Below, piece after piece: positions 1 to 7,063 of a stretch of 21,160 bases of DNA. Position 1 is the first letter of the stretch. Every line of letters begins with the position of its first letter. Below the pieces are notes generated by a model. That model was not told where the DNA came from, did no database searches, and worked only from the letters and a program-made list of their open reading frames with translations. Position numbers and translations under genes: made by a program. This stretch comes from Bacillota bacterium (GTDB lineage Bacteria > Bacillota > Clostridia > Clostridiales > Clostridiaceae): contig JAEXZL010000185.1 in assembly GCA_023451395.1 (NCBI GenBank), forward strand, positions 1 to 21,160. The letters are read 5' to 3'.

Positions 1-2
1 TT

Positions 3-1331
3 TTAGCTCAGACTGGCACTCAATTAGCTGCTATTGGAAAGATAACTATTAATGATGGCAAAATATCTGCTAGCCTAATTACTGCTGCAGAAAAGGATGC
101 CGCTGTTACAACATTAATAAATGAAAAGAAGGCAGCTATTCAGCCTATTCTTGATAAGAAGGTTGCAGAAACAGAAGTTTTCCTTGATGGTAATCGTGAC
201 CCTGGTAACAGAACTCAAGAAACAAATCTTGGAGATCTTGCCACAGATGCTTTAAAATATGTTTCCAGTGCAGATATAGCACTGACCAATGGTGGTGGTA
301 TACGTACATCCCTTAAAAAGGGTGTTATCACCTACGGGGATTTAAATTCTGTTTTCCCTTTTGGTAATACCGTAGTAACCATTGATATAACTGGTAAGGA
401 TTTGCTGGCTGCTCTAGAACATGGTACTAAAAGTACACCTGCTGCCAGCGGTGGTTTCCCACAGGTATCAGGGATAGAATATGAAATTCATACTTATCTT
501 AATGAGAACCGTGTAAAGAATGTAAAGATAAATGGACAACCATTGGATTTAGAAAAAAAATATAAGCTGGCAACTAATGACTTCACCCAGGTTGGTGGGG
601 ATGGCTATACAATGCTGGCAAAGTATGCAAAAACAGGAGAATATGGTGCCTTAGACGAAGCTTTAGTAAAATATATCTCTGAAAAACTTAAAGGAGTAGT
701 AGGACAAGAGTATGTGTCACCAAAGGGCAGAATAGCAATTATAAATAAGTTTGCAGTATCTGTAGCTGGAGATATAGCAGATGGAACAATAGCTGTTGAT
801 AAAAACTTTGCCGCAGAAGGAGAACTTGTTACAGTAACAGTTACTCCTAAGGAAGGGTATCAACTTAAGGCCGAAAGCTTAAAGGCTAATGAAAATATAA
901 TAAAGGCAGTGGATGGAAAATATACCTTTAAGATGCCTGCTAAAGCCGTTGTTATAGCCGCTGACTTTGAAGCTATACCTATAGTTAAATATAATGTTAC
1001 TATAGATGAAAAGATAACTAACGGAACAATATCTGTAGATAAAACTTCCGCTGAAAAAGGGGAAATAGTAAAGATAACCGTTACCCCTAAGGAAGGTTAT
1101 GAGCTTAAGGCTGGAAGCTTAAAGATTAATGGAACAGCATTAAAGGCAGTGAATGGAGAATATACCTTTGAAATGCCTGGAGATAATGTTACAATAACAG
1201 CAGAATTTTCAAAAATACTTGTATCACCAGATACCGGTGATAATATAAATGTTTTAGGTTATTTAGGATTAATGGCTATATCTGCTATAGGTATAGGATT
1301 AACTTATAAAAAAAGAAGAACTGCAAGGTAA
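3..1331 (+). CDS. Cell-wall-anchored 5'-nucleotidase, C-terminal part (5' end outside window)
   Basis: The gene is open from the window edge (codons in phase from base 3), so the N-terminal metallophosphatase domain is missing. The first ~240 residues match the 5'-nucleotidase C-terminal substrate-binding domain: RTQETNLGDLATDAL, then TNGGGIRTSL and FPFGNTV, then GGDGYTM near base 600. This family hydrolyses extracellular nucleotides to nucleosides. Two ~75-residue repeats follow (about 750-972 and 987-1209), each ending YTFxMP...I.A.F, which resemble the divergent InlB B-repeat (Listeria-Bacteroides) fold and probably act as a stalk. The C-terminus is a sorting signal: SPDTG at 1224-1238, a hydrophobic stretch, and a KKRR tail. 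SPDTG fits the (S/P)PxTG motif of class-B-like clostridial sortases. Expected location is the cell surface, scavenging nucleotides or phosphate. Exact substrate is unknown; a cyclic-nucleotide phosphodiesterase of the same superfamily is possible. Confidence 0.9.
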   Translation, partial: LAQTGTQLAAIGKITINDGKISASLITAAEKDAAVTTLINEKKAAIQPILDKKVAETEVFLDGNRDPGNRTQETNLGDLATDALKYVSSADIALTNGGGIRTSLKKGVITYGDLNSVFPFGNTVVTIDITGKDLLAALEHGTKSTPAASGGFPQVSGIEYEIHTYLNENRVKNVKINGQPLDLEKKYKLATNDFTQVGGDGYTMLAKYAKTGEYGALDEALVKYISEKLKGVVGQEYVSPKGRIAIINKFAVSVAGDIADGTIAVDKNFAAEGELVTVTVTPKEGYQLKAESLKANENIIKAVDGKYTFKMPAKAVVIAADFEAIPIVKYNVTIDEKITNGTISVDKTSAEKGEIVKITVTPKEGYELKAGSLKINGTALKAVNGEYTFEMPGDNVTITAEFSKILVSPDTGDNINVLGYLGLMAISAIGIGLTYKKRRTAR

Positions 1332-1336
1332 ATTAT

Positions 1337-1387
1337 AAGGAGGCTTGGACAAAGCTTATATAAAAGTTTTTGTCTAAGCCTTCTTTG
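1337..1387 (+). terminator. Intrinsic terminator after the 5'-nucleotidase gene
   Basis: The arm AGGAGGCTTGGACAAA pairs, with a few G-U pairs, with TTTGTCTAAGCCTTCTTT across an AT-rich loop. It begins a few bases after the stop codon. The T-run lies inside and just after the 3' arm, so termination strength is uncertain. Confidence 0.7.
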
Positions 1388-1424
1388 CATAAATTATAAT
1401 AAAATACATTTTATGTAATTTTGA

Positions 1425-1453
1425 TTGCATTTAAATGTGCTAAGCTATATACT
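1425..1453 (+). promoter_or_regulatory. Probable sigma-A promoter for the glmS transcript
   Basis: TTGCAT (1425-1430), a 17-nt spacer and TATACT (1448-1453). It lies between the previous terminator and the glmS ribozyme, which is where the glmS transcript should start. TTGATT four bases upstream is an alternative -35. Confidence 0.5.
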
Positions 1454-1562
1454 ATTATAGAAGAATTTTTATGACTTTCCTTATACCTAAATCCATTACT
1501 AGTACTAGGATGTCATAGAAAATAAAAGGAGGGGATTAATATAAGTCATGAAACTAAATGAA

Positions 1563-1990
1563 AGCGCCAGGACTAAAGCGACCATGCCAAATCAAAGATT
1601 TGGAGTAGAGGAATCTCCTTTTCCGACACTTATGTTTTAATAGAAGTAAAAAGGAAACATTAGTGTCTACAAAGGAGAAAGCGACCACGCCAAATCGAAG
1701 ATTTGGAGTGTTGGTAAGGAATCTCCTTTTCCGACACTAATGTTTTAATAAAAATATAAAGGAAACATTAGTGTCTACAAAGGAGAAAGCGACCACGCCA
1801 AATCGAAGATTTGGAGTGTCTGCTTTAGTTGACGAGGATGGGGAGAATCGAATCTTCGGCGGGTGCCCCACGGTATCGCACTACCGTTAACGGTTGATAA
1901 ATCCGGAAAGTGATTTTCGGCACAAGATCAATCTGGTGTTAAAACCTTCGTGAAAGGGTTTTTGAGTCCTTAGGATTACTATGCCCTTTT
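1563..1990 (+). ncRNA. glmS ribozyme (GlcN6P-activated self-cleaving riboswitch) with enlarged P1
   Basis: The conserved core is clear. AGCGCCAGGACT starts at 1563, with cleavage expected between A1563 and G1564. TTGACGAGG is at 1829-1837, and ATCGAA..TTCGGCGGGTGCCCC follows at about 1847-1869, ahead of the CGGTA...ACCGTTAAC segment. Stem P1 is ACTAAAGC (1572-1579) paired with GCTTTAGT (1822-1829). In this family glucosamine-6-phosphate acts as cofactor for self-cleavage, and the cut mRNA is degraded, so GlmS is made only when its product is scarce. The ribozyme sits directly before glmS, as expected. Unusually, P1 encloses about 240 nt, most of it tandem repeat, where other family members I recall have a short loop. 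The 3' boundary is approximate. Confidence 0.95.
1575..1817 (+). repeat. Tandem palindrome-rich repeat inside ribozyme P1 (3 cores, 2 spacers)
   Basis: A 32-bp core beginning AAAGCGACCA occurs at 1575-1606, 1678-1709 and 1786-1817, differing only at C/T and A/G positions. Each core holds the hairpin CCAAATC-RAA-GATTTGG. Between cores lie two related spacers of 71 and 76 nt. In the second, TCTCCTTT (1722-1729) pairs with AAAGGAGA (1779-1786) and GACACTAATGTT (1733-1744) pairs perfectly with AACATTAGTGTC (1764-1775). The first spacer carries the same hairpin with one mismatch in the 12-bp arm. Periods are 103 and 108 nt. The structure suggests a short mobile or slipped palindromic element that entered the P1 loop and was duplicated. 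Confidence 0.9.
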
Positions 1991-2030
1991 AAGACAGAAA
2001 ATTAACTAATAGGAAGGAAGAAAATTTAAT

Positions 2031-3857
2031 ATGTGCGGAATAGTTGGATACTTCGGTTTTAGAGAGGCAGCACCTCTTTTAGTGGAAGGATTAGAAAAGC
2101 TGGAATACCGAGGCTATGATTCAGCCGGTGTGGCAATATTAAAGGACACTGGTATTGAAGTGAGTAAATGTAAGGGGAGACTTGCTAACCTTGAAGGGAA
2201 GCTTAAAGAGCAACCTATAGAGGGGAAAGTTGGAATTGGACATACTAGATGGGCAACTCATGGTGAGCCGTCAGATGTAAACTCACATCCTCATTGTAAC
2301 TCTAAAGTTACTGTGAGTGTTGTCCATAATGGTATTATTGAAAACTATTTGAAGCTAAGAGAATGGTTAACCTCTAAGGGCTATGACTTTTTGTCAGAAA
2401 CAGATACAGAGGTTATACCAAACCTGATAGATTACCACTATGAAGGAGACCTCCTAGAGGCTGTTATGAAGGCAGTTTCTATGATGGAGGGGAGCTATGC
2501 CATAGGAGTTGTTTGCTCTAAGGAGCCAGATAAGCTTATAGCAGTGAGAAAGGACAGCCCACTTATAGCTGGTATCGGTGAAGGAGAAGCTTTTATTGCC
2601 TCTGATATTCCTGCAGTGCTTAATCATACAAGAGACATTTATCTTTTAGAGGATAAAGAATTTGTTATATTAACAAGCAATGGAATTTCTATTGTTGATG
2701 AGCATGGAGAGAAGATAGAGAAGGATATATACAAGGTAACCTGGAATGCTGATGCTGCTGAAAAGGGTGGGTATGAAGACTTTATGCTTAAAGAGATCCA
2801 TGAGCAGCCAAAGGCAATAAAGGATACCATGACATCAAGAATATCCCTTGATCAGGAGATAATCTTAGATAAGATAGATATAACAGAGGAGTATCTAAAT
2901 GCTGTTGACAGAATTTATGTGGTTGCCTGTGGTACTGCATATCATGCAGGCCTTGTAGGTAAGTATGCCATAGAAAAATTAGCAAGGATTCCAGTAGAGG
3001 TGGATATAGCCTCAGAATTTAGATATAGAGAGCCTCTTATAACAGATAAAACCTTAATTATTGTTGTAAGCCAATCTGGAGAAACAGCGGATACTCTTGC
3101 AGTGCTTAGAGAGGGTAAGAAAAAGGGAGCAAGGATAATTGCCATTACTAATGTTGTAGGGTCATCAGTATCTAGAGAAGCTGATGATGTGCTCTATACC
3201 TGGGCAGGACCTGAAATTGCCGTGGCTTCCACAAAGGCCTATGTGACTCAGCTCATAGCCTTCTATATAATAGCACTACATTTTGCAGAGCTTAAGAAAA
3301 CCTTAAGTCCTTCAGAGCTTCGTGAAATTAAGGAAGGGCTCACTAATATGCCTGCATTGGCACAGGAGACTTTAAAGCATAAGGATGTACTTCAGAGATT
3401 TGCCTCAAAGACCTATACAGAAAAGGATATGTTCTTCTTAGGAAGAGGAGTGGATTTTGCTGTATCCCTTGAGGGTTCCTTAAAGCTTAAGGAAATTTCT
3501 TATATTCATTCAGAAGCCTATGCCGGTGGAGAATTAAAGCATGGACCTATAGCTCTTATAGAAAAGGGAACTGTTGTTATTGCCCTTGTTACTCAAGGTA
3601 CCTTACAGGATAAGATGCTAAGTAATATTAAAGAAGTGGTAACAAGGGGAGCAAAGGTCATGGCCATTGCCCTAGAAGGTTCTCTGGATATTGAGAAAAC
3701 TGTGGATTCAGTAATTTATTTGCCTAAAACTCTAGAAATATTAACCCCTGTACTTTCGGTAATCCCCCTGCAGCTTATAGCTTATTATATGGCTAAGCAA
3801 AAGGGCTGTGATGTGGATAAGCCAAGAAATCTTGCTAAGTCCGTAACGGTAGAGTAG
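2031..3857 (+). CDS. glmS: Glutamine--fructose-6-phosphate aminotransferase (isomerizing)
   Basis: GlmS makes glucosamine-6-phosphate from fructose-6-phosphate and glutamine, the first committed step toward UDP-GlcNAc and peptidoglycan. The protein starts MCGIVGYFG, so Cys2 becomes the N-terminal nucleophile of the class-II glutaminase domain (about residues 2-220; HTRWATHG and SETDTEV are visible). Two SIS sugar-isomerase domains follow (about 290-430 and 460-600), with SQSGETADT and STKAY in the first. The C-terminus KPRNLAKSVTVE is the usual family ending. At 608 residues it is a normal full length. The start is supported by AGGAAGGAAG upstream and by the required MCG. Regulation is by the ribozyme in its leader. 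The next ORF starts 11 nt after the stop. Confidence 0.98.
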   Translation: MCGIVGYFGFREAAPLLVEGLEKLEYRGYDSAGVAILKDTGIEVSKCKGRLANLEGKLKEQPIEGKVGIGHTRWATHGEPSDVNSHPHCNSKVTVSVVHNGIIENYLKLREWLTSKGYDFLSETDTEVIPNLIDYHYEGDLLEAVMKAVSMMEGSYAIGVVCSKEPDKLIAVRKDSPLIAGIGEGEAFIASDIPAVLNHTRDIYLLEDKEFVILTSNGISIVDEHGEKIEKDIYKVTWNADAAEKGGYEDFMLKEIHEQPKAIKDTMTSRISLDQEIILDKIDITEEYLNAVDRIYVVACGTAYHAGLVGKYAIEKLARIPVEVDIASEFRYREPLITDKTLIIVVSQSGETADTLAVLREGKKKGARIIAITNVVGSSVSREADDVLYTWAGPEIAVASTKAYVTQLIAFYIIALHFAELKKTLSPSELREIKEGLTNMPALAQETLKHKDVLQRFASKTYTEKDMFFLGRGVDFAVSLEGSLKLKEISYIHSEAYAGGELKHGPIALIEKGTVVIALVTQGTLQDKMLSNIKEVVTRGAKVMAIALEGSLDIEKTVDSVIYLPKTLEILTPVLSVIPLQLIAYYMAKQKGCDVDKPRNLAKSVTVE

Positions 3858-3868
3858 GAGGTATAATT

Positions 3869-4036
3869 ATGCATTGTGAAGAGTTAACAAAGCTTTTAGA
3901 AGAATATCAAGAAACAGAAAAGAGCATATATATGGCCTTAGAATTTGTAGATGATAAGGACTATGGAAAAGGTAAGCTAGAAGTGGTGCAGATGATAATT
4001 AGGGATCTCCAAAGGCTTATAAAGCTAGAGAGCTAA
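3869..4036 (+). CDS. Small conserved-looking protein of unknown function (55 aa), downstream of glmS
   Basis: A 55-residue ORF, starting MHCEELTKLL and ending RLIKLES, begins 11 nt after the glmS stop with a good AGGAGGT ribosome-binding site. It ends before a strong terminator, so it is probably co-transcribed with glmS. The sequence is acidic and looks mostly helical (for example LLEEYQETEKS and VVQMIIRDLQRLIK), with no signal peptide, membrane segment or recognisable catalytic motif. The single Cys at residue 3 is not part of a motif. I do not recognise a family. Its placement behind glmS and under the same ribozyme would tie its expression to GlcN6P. Confidence 0.7.
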   Translation: MHCEELTKLLEEYQETEKSIYMALEFVDDKDYGKGKLEVVQMIIRDLQRLIKLES

Positions 4037-4072
4037 TTTAATAGAACAATAATGATAATATAATTAATTATT

Positions 4073-4113
4073 AGCTCCTGAATCTCATGTAGTGAGATTC
4101 AGGGGCTATTTTA
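4073..4113 (+). terminator. Intrinsic terminator of the glmS transcript
   Basis: AGCTCCTGAATCTCA pairs with TGAGATTCAGGGGCT around a TGTAG loop, followed by ATTTTAT. The remaining ~230 bases to the next gene (4114-4343) show no further gene, and I saw no clear promoter or dyad there. Confidence 0.9.
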
Positions 4114-4343
4114 TATTTGTAAGCATTCGTATTTAAATTTAGATTTAATTAATTTAGTAGACGCAAGGGTTTAGTGATATGCTAAAAAGAGGAGGAAATG
4201 ATATTTACTGGGAAATGGTGATTATCTGGCTTTACCTAAGAATAATTAATGTCTTTTTTGTTGAATTTCATAGTATAGAAGCAAGATAGCTAAAGAAGAA
4301 GTAAATAGGACTTGTCTCCAAAAAAAAGAAGGAGGAAATTTTT

Positions 4344-4694
4344 ATGCTTTTTATGCTCATTGTGAAAGCATCAAAGAATTCAGAAGCTGGTAATCTTCCG
4401 AGCCCTGAGCTCATGGAAGCCATGGATAAGTATAATGAGGAATTAGCCAAGGCAGGGGTGAGGGTTATGGCTAAAGGACTCCATCCAAGTTCAAATGGAA
4501 TTCGCATTTCCTTCCCACATCCAGGGAAAGATGCAGTGGTTACCGAAGGCCCATTTACAGAATCTCAAGACATAATTGCTGGGTTCATTCTCATTGAAGT
4601 GAAGTCCAGGGAAGAAGCTATAGAGTGGGCCATGAGGATGCCTGACCCTCAAGGATTTGGGGAAGGTCAGATTGAATTGCGTCAAGTATTTTAG
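4344..4694 (+). CDS. YciI-like (YCII/DGPF domain) protein
   Basis: The 116-residue protein starts MLFMLIVKASKNSEAG and contains VTEGPFTESQDIIAGF and a C-terminal EGQIELRQVF. This is the pattern of the YCII-related (DGPF) family, small dimeric alpha-beta barrel proteins often found near AHSA1/SRPBCC proteins, ArsR regulators or ECF sigma factors. The biochemical role of most members is unknown. A strong GGAGGAAAT ribosome-binding site sits 8 nt upstream of the ATG; the in-frame ATG four codons later is less well placed. It stands alone between two terminators. An ArsR-AHSA1 pair lies ~1.2 kb downstream with an unrelated minus-strand operon between, so a functional link is possible but not shown. 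Confidence 0.85.
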   Translation: MLFMLIVKASKNSEAGNLPSPELMEAMDKYNEELAKAGVRVMAKGLHPSSNGIRISFPHPGKDAVVTEGPFTESQDIIAGFILIEVKSREEAIEWAMRMPDPQGFGEGQIELRQVF

Positions 4695-4759
4695 GTATTG
4701 AAGTAAATAGATGGAATGATTTCACTGATATGCTAAAGGTGCAGATTCCTATTATAATA

Positions 4760-4793
4760 GTTCAGCCAGAACTTTCTGGTTGAACTTTTTTAT
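4760..4793 (+). terminator. Intrinsic terminator after the YciI-like gene
   Basis: GTTCAGCCAGAA pairs with TTCTGGTTGAAC (one G-U pair), followed by TTTTTTAT. Confidence 0.9.
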
Positions 4794-4863
4794 ACGATAA
4801 TTTACATTTCTCTTATTCAATACATGTCTTACAAAAAAAGTAAATAATCTACCTAAGACTGCT

Positions 4864-4898
4864 TAAAAATAAAGTGAGCCTGCTATCGCTAGCAGGCT
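4864..4898 (-). terminator. Intrinsic terminator of the minus-strand two-gene operon
   Basis: A perfect 9-bp stem, AGCCTGCTA/TAGCAGGCT (4877-4898), lies 12 nt past the minus-strand pseudogene stop. Read on the minus strand it is followed by CACTTTATTTTT. Confidence 0.85.
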
Positions 4899-4910
4899 AA
4901 TCATTTTAAA

Positions 4911-5237
4911 TTAAGATAGATTTTCTAGGAAGGTATGTATTTCCTTAGTCTGACTTACATTAAGCTCAGCAAAGGTATTTCCATTACGACTTAAACAGAC
5001 TGCAGTTCCATAAACGCCATATCCATTAGGTAATATAAAATTTAATGGTTCCTTACTTTTTGGATTATAAATCATTAATATACCAGGAAGTATTTAAATA
5101 ACTGCAGAATCATTTTCTAAACAATCTATATGCTTACAAATATCAGCTTTACAGTTATCATATGTAACCCAAGATATACAAGCTCCTGAATTAGGCTTTT
5201 TTAGAAAAATTTCCATATGCTTGTTATTATTGAACAT
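4911..5237 (-). pseudogene. Unrecognised gene interrupted by an in-frame TAA
   Basis: On the minus strand an ATG at 5237-5235 opens a frame of 108 sense-or-stop codons ending at 4911-4913. The only break is TAA at codon 48 (5096-5094). Coding-like sequence continues directly after it (ILPGILMIYNPKSKEP, later YGVYGTAVCL), so this looks like a recent nonsense mutation, plausibly from CAA, AAA or GAA. Before the stop the product has a Cys-rich stretch with C29, C34 and C39. I do not recognise the family. It starts 16 nt after the stop of the upstream minus-strand gene and ends before a terminator, so the two form one operon. A readthrough product or a functional 47-aa peptide is possible but less likely. 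Confidence 0.6.
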
Positions 5238-5253
5238 ATTATAAGCTCTCCTT

Positions 5254-5619
5254 TTATTGATTTAAAGATCCAAAGAATAGTATAGTTAATTCCTTTGCAA
5301 GTGTTTTAGAAATAGGTGATACATAATGTTGAAATCTCCAATCAACTTCTTGAGTTTCTAAATCTGCTATTACATCAAGTAAATCATTTGTACCTTCATG
5401 TAAGGGTAGTGAGTATCCTTGGGATTTCAAATATTCAAGTCCATTCATAACGCAATCAAGTAACTTATTGACCATGCCATTGTTTTCATTTAAGAATTTC
5501 ATAAATTTAGTAGGGTTTACCATTAGTCTTGTCTGCGGAAAAATAAGTGAAGACGTATTGCCCTCAATTTTTAGTTTGATCGAAAAATCAACATCTTGTA
5601 AATAAAACGTATTGCTCAT
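5254..5619 (-). CDS. Uncharacterised 121-aa protein, first gene of minus-strand operon
   Basis: The protein starts MSNTFYLQDVDFSIKLKI and ends LTILFFGSLNQ. A clean AAGGAGGATTT ribosome-binding site precedes the ATG, which supports expression. The first ~35 residues read like beta strands (SIKLKIEGNTSSLIFPQTRL). The rest is predicted helical (FMKFLNENNGMVNKLLDCVMNG, then NDLLDVIADLE). No signal peptide, membrane segment or catalytic motif is seen. I cannot place it in a family. It is coupled to the interrupted gene downstream. The pair is bounded by its own terminator and is opposite in strand to its neighbours, so it could be a small accessory cassette. Confidence 0.75.
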   Translation of the reverse strand: MSNTFYLQDVDFSIKLKIEGNTSSLIFPQTRLMVNPTKFMKFLNENNGMVNKLLDCVMNGLEYLKSQGYSLPLHEGTNDLLDVIADLETQEVDWRFQHYVSPISKTLAKELTILFFGSLNQ

Positions 5620-5680
5620 AAATCCTCCTTAGTATATTATGTAATATTTTTTTGTGCTATTTCAATATTCTTCAAAATAA

Positions 5681-5815
5681 TACAAAATCCTCTATTTAAA
5701 AAACTATTTTTTATTTAATGAAGAACTGCAAATATTTTTACAATCAGAAGGTGATAAAAGAAAGGTAGCTTCAACAACTAAGAAGTATAAGGAAAAACTA
5801 AAAGTTTATTATTAA
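5681..5815 (+). other. Short startless reading frame, possible gene remnant
   Basis: Between the preceding TAA at 5678 and the TAA at 5813, one frame reads as lysine-rich protein (FNEELQIFLQSEGDKR, then VASTTKKYKEKLKVYY) without a usable start codon or ribosome-binding site. It may be the tail of a decayed gene. It lies in the 302-base gap between the minus-strand operon and arsR, where the only other thing seen is the arsR promoter and operator. I do not recognise it, and it could be chance. Confidence 0.25.
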
Positions 5816-5868
5816 CCTTTGAATCCAGCGAAGAGAAACAAGGATAATATTAAATTTTAAAATATTCC

Positions 5869-5898
5869 TTGACGAGAATATTCCTTATAAGGTATACT
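5869..5898 (+). promoter_or_regulatory. arsR promoter with overlapping palindromic operator
   Basis: TTGACG (5869-5874), an 18-nt spacer and TATACT (5893-5898). An 18-bp near-perfect palindrome, TATTCCTTATAAGGTATA (5879-5896, one mismatched pair), covers the spacer and most of the -10. AATATTCCTT also occurs twice in direct orientation (5861-5870 and 5877-5886). This layout fits autorepression by the ArsR protein encoded just downstream. Confidence 0.75.
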
Positions 5899-5921
5899 TG
5901 TGGTGAAAGGAGGTATGTAAT

Positions 5922-6248
5922 ATGGGAGTCAATATAACAAATACTTTTAGTGCTATTACAGAACCCAACAGACTAAGGATTATTGAACTTTTACGTCATG
6001 GCCCCCTCACTGTAGGAGAAATTGCTGAAAGACTTAATCTTCTCCAGCCTCAAACATCTAAGCATCTTCGAGTGCTCAGTGAATCTGGAATTGTAGAGGT
6101 GCAAGCAATTGCTAATAAGCGAATCTATAAGCTAAGGCAGCAGCCTTTTCAGGATATAGAAGATTGGGTAAAGTCCTTTGATTCAGTCTGGAATGAAAGG
6201 TTTGATCGATTAGAGGATTATTTGCTTGAGTTTAATAAAAAAGATTGA
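5922..6248 (+). CDS. ArsR/SmtB-family transcriptional regulator
   Basis: A 108-residue winged-helix protein. FSAITEPNRLRIIELL is the typical first helix. LTVGEIAERLNLLQPQTSKHLRVLSESGIV (written here only as residue span ~29-58) is the helix-turn-helix, with QPQTSKHLRVL as recognition helix. IANKRIYKL is the wing. There is no ELCVCDL-type Cys metal site, so it is not an obvious arsenic or cadmium sensor. It belongs to the ArsR subgroup normally paired with AHSA1/SRPBCC proteins, and such a gene follows 95 nt downstream. Start: AAAGGAGGT lies just upstream of the ATG. The palindrome over its own promoter suggests autoregulation. Its signal is unknown. Confidence 0.93.
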   Translation: MGVNITNTFSAITEPNRLRIIELLRHGPLTVGEIAERLNLLQPQTSKHLRVLSESGIVEVQAIANKRIYKLRQQPFQDIEDWVKSFDSVWNERFDRLEDYLLEFNKKD

Positions 6249-6343
6249 CATTTTGACGTAAAATTACTGACTAGAAAAGTAACCACTTATTATAATTATA
6301 TACTTTTAGTAAAAAAATATTTAATATAGTAGGAGGAATTGAA

Positions 6344-6871
6344 ATGTCTGAAAATAGAGAGTCAAAGGGTGTAGTAACAAGAGTAGAGGGCAAAGACCTC
6401 ATTATTGAACGTGTTTTTAATGCTCCTAGAGAGCTTGTGTTCAAGATGTTTGCCGAACCTGAACATTTGGCTAGTTGGTGGGGACCCCAGGGATGGGAGA
6501 CGGAAAATAGAGAGTTTAATTTTAAGCCTGAGGGTGCATGGCATTATTGCATGCGCTGTATAGATAAAAGCCAAGGAGAATTTTACGGACAGGAATCTTG
6601 GGGAAAGGCTGTTTATAAAGAAATTACTGAACCTGAGAGAATCGTTTATATTGATTATTTTTCTAATGAAGAAGGTACCATAGACGATAGTTTGCCAGAG
6701 ACACTGGCAACAATGACCTTTGTAGAGCTGGGTGATAAGACTAAACTTGTAATATCCTCTAGATATAATTCAGAAGAAGATCTTCGCAAGGTAGTGGAAA
6801 TGGGCGTAGTTGAAGGGGTTACTTCTCAATTTCAACGTTTAGAGGAGCATCTAGCAAAGTTAAATAAATAA
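6344..6871 (+). CDS. AHSA1/SRPBCC-domain protein
   Basis: A 175-residue protein with the family's opening pattern: LIIERVFNAPRELVFKMF, then EPEHLASWWGPQGW, then FKPEGAWHYCMR. Late in the protein comes TKLVISSRYNSEEDL and a C-terminal helix (VTSQFQRLEEHLAKL). This is the activator-of-Hsp90-ATPase-homology (AHSA1/CalC-like) branch of the START superfamily, which has a deep hydrophobic ligand pocket. In bacteria the ligands are mostly unknown; roles suggested for relatives include xenobiotic binding or resistance. An AGGAGGAATTG ribosome-binding site precedes the ATG. It follows arsR on the same strand with a 95-nt gap and no terminator, so the two are likely one regulated unit. Confidence 0.9.
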   Translation: MSENRESKGVVTRVEGKDLIIERVFNAPRELVFKMFAEPEHLASWWGPQGWETENREFNFKPEGAWHYCMRCIDKSQGEFYGQESWGKAVYKEITEPERIVYIDYFSNEEGTIDDSLPETLATMTFVELGDKTKLVISSRYNSEEDLRKVVEMGVVEGVTSQFQRLEEHLAKLNK

Positions 6872-6941
6872 GGAATGTGGTTTATATCTTTGAAAAATCA
6901 TAGGATATTAAAATAAAGATGTGATCCTATAAGGTGCTAAG

Positions 6942-6985
6942 AAACACCTCTTTAGAATATTTTGGTCTAAAGGGGTGTTTTTGTG
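6942..6985 (+). terminator. Intrinsic terminator after the AHSA1 gene
   Basis: AAACACCTCTTTAGA pairs with TCTAAAGGGGTGTTT (one G-U pair), followed by TTGTG. The stem is strong and the U-tract short. Confidence 0.85.
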
Positions 6986-7063
6986 TATATAAACACAATA
7001 GGAATTATTTGCATAATATAATTAGTGATCTTTATTCTAGTATGTTATAAGGAGGAATTATAA

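Noticed and set aside
1575..1817. CRISPR array
   Set aside because: Only three cores, and the two spacers between them are themselves near-identical hairpins, which CRISPR spacers are not.
2639..3145. Minus-strand open frames inside glmS, and similar ones inside the chemoreceptors, feoB and sugar kinase
   Set aside because: They lack ribosome-binding sites and family likeness and are antisense shadows of clear genes.
4188..4290. GGAGGAAATG and short frames upstream of the YciI-like gene
   Set aside because: The ATG beside GGAGG stops after seven codons, and the ATG at about 4216 is too far from the site; neither reads as a gene.
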